64,000 nucleotides of DNA from Sialis fuliginosa (taxonomy: Eukaryota; Arthropoda; Insecta; Megaloptera; Sialidae), in the NCBI GenBank assembly GCA_961205875.1, contig OY540813.1, forward strand, positions 11,999,001 through 12,063,000, given 5' to 3'. The notes beneath the pieces were generated by a model that saw only the letters and a program-made list of their open reading frames with translations, was not told where the DNA came from and ran no database searches. A program made the translations under genes and the position numbers. This document shows, piece after piece, positions 59,700-64,000 of this stretch (position 1 is its first letter; each line of letters opens with the position of its first letter).

Positions 59700-60709
59700 T
59701 AGGGTTTGCAATCCCGCAGACTTTTTTTTCCCGCGGGAATTTTGCGGGAAATCTGTAAATCCCGCGGGATCCCGCGGGATCCCGCACTTTTTCCAAAATT
59801 TTTCCAACATTTTTATTATTCATGCTTAAAATTACTATTATTTAGTTAACATGACAATTAAATAATGAAAAATAGTTTCATAGCGGTAACATATGATACA
59901 TAAACGTAACATGTACTGTATAGACCGACGTAAAATCCATAAAATACACCTGTGAATAGGATTGTCTAATATGTTAGGTACAAGTACAAGATGCTTCTAA
60001 CTACTTTTGTCTTTTTGTTCGATTATCCATTTCAATTTTTTTAAGTCCTTCGTTGCTTATAAATTAGCCCTTGTTTTATACGTAGGTCGCCTTTTACGCC
60101 GCGCTGGTATATACGGTATGTCACTAAAACTAAACCATTAAATATCATTATTTACGGTTGTATTTTAGGGACAATCTGTTAAAAAATATCGTGTAGATCG
60201 TATAGAAAAAGATAGTTTTGAGAAAACACGAATTTTGTGTATTAAATTTTTGTGGTTAACTTTCATTTAATCTGCCATTCTTCTTCTAAATTTTTGTATT
60301 TCGTATTTTTTATGTTTTTTTTTGTAATCTGCGGGCTGTTCGAGCTTCTTTCGTCGCCTGAGTCGCACGAATCCTGGCATGTTTTAATCGGTTGTGCGGT
60401 CACATTTTTCGAACGTTTTTTTTTTTTAATTCTGGAGGTATGTAACCACTTAACTAATCGTGAACAATATATAATTTATTTCACTAGTTTCATATTCAGT
60501 CATCTCAACCTTAATTTTTTTTCAAAATTGTTACCTTTTTTTATCCATATTTACGCTTTATAAGTATTCAAAACGCACGCGACCTACAAATTTAATGTTC
60601 AAAAAATTCCGCGCGGATCCCGCATTTTCAGTGCGGGATCCGCAGATCTCCAAAACGTGCGGGATCCCGCGGAAATGCGGGATCCCGCATTGCGGGATTG
60701 CAAACCCTA
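59700..60709. mobile_element. hAT element, 1010 bp, with perfect 8-bp duplication
   Basis: Ends TAGGGTTTGCAATCCCGC and its exact complement GCGGGATTGCAAACCCTA. The octamer ATCATAAT is duplicated on both sides (59692-59699, 60710-60717). Subterminal GCGGGATCCCGC-type palindromes are packed within about 80 bp of each end (59725-59785 and 60610-60690); they may be transposase-binding sites (inference). Too short for a full hAT transposase, it is non-autonomous. A frame on the minus strand may be a transposase fragment. The AT-rich plus frame at 60252-60563 is likely its shadow. Confidence 0.93.
60263..60475 (-). pseudogene. Possible transposase fragment inside the hAT element
   Basis: The minus strand is open for 70 codons (no ATG at the start), with CSRLVKWLHTSRIKKKKRSK then NVTAQPIKTCQDSCDSGDER and ending EEEWQIK and a stop. 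The mix of a basic stretch and a Ser/Asp/Glu-rich linker is like the region after the BED zinc finger in some hAT transposases, but no finger or catalytic motif is present. The assignment rests on location more than on sequence. Confidence 0.3.
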
Positions 60710-61140
60710 ATCATAATCTATAGACACTTAATGGTAAAACAGCTTAATTTGATGACAATCGGCCAATGGGTGTCAAAATGGTGGACATTTTAATTAATTA
60801 TTGTACCTATTATCATAACATCTGCTTTACATTGTTTACAATTTTACGATTCTTTATTTTATAACTTTTGTTTCGCAGTACTTATCCTTTTGTAATCCTT
60901 AGCAAGTGTCTATCACTAGATGCCCATTACTGGTTTTACTTTTCCATTACTGAAGAAAAACAAACAGAATAAAAGACTATAATTAAAAAAAACTATATTT
61001 GCGAACTTTGGTAATTAAATTGATTTAATAATTGTTTTATTAGTTACATGCGTTCATGAGAATAACAAAAAAGAAGCACATCAATCTCAAAAAACAGTAT
61101 ACCTTGCTCATAAGGCGGCGAAGACTGGTGCCAGTATCTT

Positions 61141-63113
61141 AGGTGTGTGTTTTATTAAATATTAATATTTACGTTGCGGGTGATAATTATTTGTATTTTT
61201 ATTTGGAGGCGATATTTGTTTTGAATACATAAAATATAAAAAATTAAAAATCGTAAACTATCCAGCTCAACGTGCGCTCTACAGCATGAATAATTGTAAT
61301 TCCACTTTGTCCATCTGATCTACTGAATGTCCAATAGAACTATTGCTTCAAAGCAATTCAATATACATACTCAATATCAATTGATTGTCTAATTAAGCTT
61401 TTATTAGTACTCACACGTTCGAATAATCAAAGAGATACATATTATATGCATATATATAATATGCAATAATGTTATTAGGAATAGGAGGGGGCGGTCTGCC
61501 CCGGCTGACACCCTCAAGAAGGTGACACCCATCTGATATATTGAAAAACAAGGCCTATTTACCTTTTTGAGGTTATTTAAAACTTTCAGGGGATAAAATG
61601 TATAATAATTAAAGTCAATTTGCATTTTTTTTTTTGGTCGTAAGGGATGATAACCGTCTAATTTATAAATAATAGAGACCACTGATATTTTTTTTGTCGT
61701 TTAAAACTCACAGATGGTGACACCCACATTATGTGCAAAAGCTAAAACCTACTAGTTTTTTGGAGGGGAGTAACACGCGACTTCGCCCGGGTATCATCCC
61801 CCCTTGCGACGTCGCTGAATATATGTAGGATCAACTGGGGTAAAAGTGAAACAAAACACAAATCTTTAATGTTTTTTGACAGTTAACGATACAAATTCAT
61901 ACTTTAATTTTTTCTACTAGATGCGCTTATGAATAACCATTTTAAATACTAACGTCATTTGAACTATGTACGATACAACACGGATTTAAAAAATGAAAAA
62001 AGTGTGTTTTATTTTTAACCTCTAATTTAGAAAAAAGTGAAACAGGTAAGGGAAAAAGTGAAACAGGCCTCTAATGGAAAATATTTCTCGAAAAATTAAA
62101 AGAAAAGCTACTTTGGCAACTTTAATTTCCATAGACATTTAAAAAATTTAATAGTGCCTCATAGCAACTTGAAAATCACTCAAACTGTTTTTTAATATTA
62201 ATAAAATAGTCACTAATATCTGCACATAGGTTTAATTTTATAAAACTTTGTGTTGGATATATTTTATTAGTTCAATTAATTTTAAAACGAATTACGTACT
62301 TGGTATAAGAAAGCATTTTCCGTTTTATTGTGTAGCGCCTCATAAATAAAAATAAATTTTCATAAGTGCATATATGAGAGAAAGAGAGAGTAGAGGTCAC
62401 ACGGGTTTTTTATTTACTGCCTTCAGCTCCACAGTTTGTAGGTGACCACTGGGGCGATGTTATAAATCACATCTTAAGTAGGGGTTAGCGAGCCATATGT
62501 TAGGCACAGTGATATTTAAATTGTTATTATAAAAATACTGTATAGGTTCTATATAATATAAAACATAAGTCAACAAATCAAGCGTAAATGCATAAATTTC
62601 GCGGTATTAATTATTTTCATATATTTAAATGAGATTTTTTTGATCTGTAATTGATAAATTGCACACCCCAAGCAAGCTATATTTGGATGTGTGTTATTTT
62701 CTCGTCCTAAATATTTTTTCGTATGTATATTGATAAAATTAGCATTATATCGTAAATTTCTTTAGTAACCCACTTAAAAGTTTACATTTTCTGAAAGAAA
62801 ACATTACAGTCTCCATATTTACTTAGTTTAATATCGATTGGTTTTAATTTTATCTTATAAAAATATAAACAAAAATCAAATGTCGAGAAATTGAAATTTT
62901 TAAATGACGGCAACATGCTACAGGTCGCAAAACGTAATAAATTTACAGAAATCATTTTGAACAGAAGCGAGGCGTGAAATTTTTAAAAGGGAAGCATATT
63001 TTGTCAATCCTCCCCCTCCTATTAACAAAAAAAACTAGTTATGAAACAGCTTTAGTTCAAGCTTTTACTTTTTTAAATAAATTCTTATATATTTATATAG
63101 TAACTAAATGATT
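61141..63113. other. No gene seen; scattered transposon-like motifs
   Basis: 61490-61530 (GGGGGCGGTCTGCCCCGGCT then GACACCC) and a second GGTGACACCCA at about 61715 are transposon-like. CTAGTTTTTTGGAGGGGAGT next to ACACGCGACTTCGCCCGGG (61752-61790) is a degenerate relative of the CTAG/GCTTCGC Helitron-like ends. Between 61845 and 62070 AAAAGTGAAAC recurs four times. Otherwise AT-rich; no exon of the 59094 gene is recognisable here. Confidence 0.4.
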
Positions 63114-63813
63114 CTACGTCTTATTTTCTTATATTTTAGTCAATATTTGTATGACGAGTTGAAGTTAACTGCATTTTTGATGATTTATTGTATAGAAAAT
63201 GACGTGAAAAGTTGAAATTTTCAAACCGCAGGTCTGTATCTCAAACCGTTCTCGAGATATAGCCTCTTAAAGTTTTAGTTTTTTCAAATTTTTGGAGAAA
63301 AAAGGCCATAACTTTTGAACGCGTGGTCGGAATTGATTTTAGTTGACGGATTTGAAATCAGCGTGTCAAAATCTATATAATGACATGTATAATACTTTAA
63401 AATCCGACAAAAAAAATTTGGTCAAAAATCGACATTTTTTTAAGGTATACCCCTTTGAATTTTTTTCGATTTTTCACAAAATTTTTTTTTTCGAGTTTTA
63501 AGGTATTATACATGTCATTATATAGATTTTGACACACTGATTCCAAATCCGCCAATTAAAATCAATTCCGACCATCCATTCAAAAGTTAGGGCCATTTTT
63601 CTTCAAAATTTTGGAAAAACTGAAACTTTGATAGGCTATATCTCAATAACGGTTTGAAATACAGACCTGCGGTTTGAAAATTTCAACTTTTCACGTCATT
63701 TTCTATACAATAAACATACTTTTAACGAAATCAAAAATTCAAAAAAAATTTGTGAAATTTCTTGCAGAAATTTCATACAAATATCGACTAAAATACAAGA
63801 AAATAAGACGTAG
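63114..63813. mobile_element. 700-bp foldback element
   Basis: Starts CTACGTCTTATTTTCTTATA and ends with the complement. Arms of over 300 bp pair with about 10% mismatches: AAATGACGTGAAAAGTTGAA, AACCGCAGGTCTGTAT, GGTCGGAATTGATTTTA and GTCAAAATCTATATAATGAC are each found inverted in the other arm. The centre is near 63448 (AAGGTATACCCCTTTG). The right arm has a short extra segment near 63715-63775. There is no clear target duplication. Transcription through it would give a long hairpin RNA. Confidence 0.92.
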
Positions 63814-64000
63814 AGGTATTATAGTTTTATAATTAAACGTGTAAATTAATATTAAATGTTATTTTTGACTTTTGGTTAAAATGTTTGGGTTGCGCATAAA
63901 GATGAATATTCTAATAATATTTTTAAATTATTTATTAACTAAAAACACAGATTTGTATTAATTTACCCAAAAAGAAAAGAAAGCACTGCTTCCTCTGCTT

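Larger units (their letters stand above)
59370..61140 (+). mobile_element. AAGGTACTGG MITE, copy 4, duplicated and interrupted
   Basis: Starts AAGGTAGTGGCACTAGTCTT and ends ACTGGTGCCAGTATCTT. The body matches copies 1 and 2 (GTCAAAATGGTGGACATTTT, ACTGGTTTTACTTTTCCATT, TTGCTCATAAGGCGGCGAAG). It lies 64 bp downstream of the exon and contains the tandem duplication and a nested hAT element, which together expand it from about 0.55 to 1.77 kb. Confidence 0.88.

Noticed and set aside
60252-60563. 103-codon plus-strand frame rich in Phe
   Set aside because: It lies inside the hAT element opposite an A-rich minus-strand frame and is best explained as its shadow.
61404-61682. 92-codon minus-strand frame
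   Set aside because: It runs across transposon-like GGGGGCGGTCTGCCCC sequence and shows no domain or exon borders.

Overview
This window looks like a stretch of gene-poor, very AT-rich insect (or at least arthropod) nuclear DNA. The evidence is base composition (roughly 70-75% A+T by eye), one short exon with GT-AG borders in an otherwise non-coding sequence, and a dense mix of small transposable elements of kinds common in insect genomes. These include hAT, pogo/Tc1-mariner, Harbinger-like and Helitron-like elements, a LINE 3' end, and repeats with CAGA/CTGT tracts. There is no operon structure, tRNA, rRNA, CRISPR array or recognisable virus. The species cannot be named from the sequence alone.

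The only well supported coding sequence is one internal exon on the plus strand at 59094-59305. It is GC-richer than its surroundings, has a good polypyrimidine-AG acceptor and a GT donor, and encodes about 70 residues that I do not recognise. If that gene is large, most of the window upstream is probably its intron or the intergenic space before it. Two short open stretches (35557-35721 and 53287-53430) have exon-like composition but are not proven.

Layout: 1-6.7 kb holds a Helitron-like end, a GC-richer island (630-1050), a TG microsatellite and a foldback with a perfect hairpin. 6.7-25.4 kb holds dispersed repeat families (here called A, B, C, D), several terminal-inverted-repeat elements (12.6, 22.9 kb) and two copies of a MITE with AAGGTACTGGCACCAG ends (17.3, 24.9 kb). 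25.4-37.2 kb is the densest transposon region: hAT ends and a 1 kb hAT at 27.8 kb, a 1.85 kb element with 39-bp inverted ends and internal tandem arrays (30.4-32.25 kb), a pogo MITE (32.7 kb), a hAT MITE with an intact 8-bp target duplication (33.7 kb) and another inverted-repeat element (36.7 kb). 38-42.5 kb holds a 90-bp tandem array, a pogo/Tigger-type element with a possible transposase tail, and a LINE ORF2 C-terminus. 43-55.8 kb holds Helitron-like copies, a Harbinger-like foldback nested in hAT-like sequence, and more dispersed repeats. 57-64 kb holds a MITE, the exon, a nested transposon complex directly against the exon, and a 700-bp foldback.

The most interesting locus is 59094-61140. 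A MITE inserted just downstream of the exon. A 209-bp tandem duplication then copied the last 10 exon bases, the 5' splice site and the first part of the MITE. A 1010-bp hAT element with a perfect 8-bp target duplication then landed in the second copy. The exon is therefore followed by two identical donor sites 209 bp apart.
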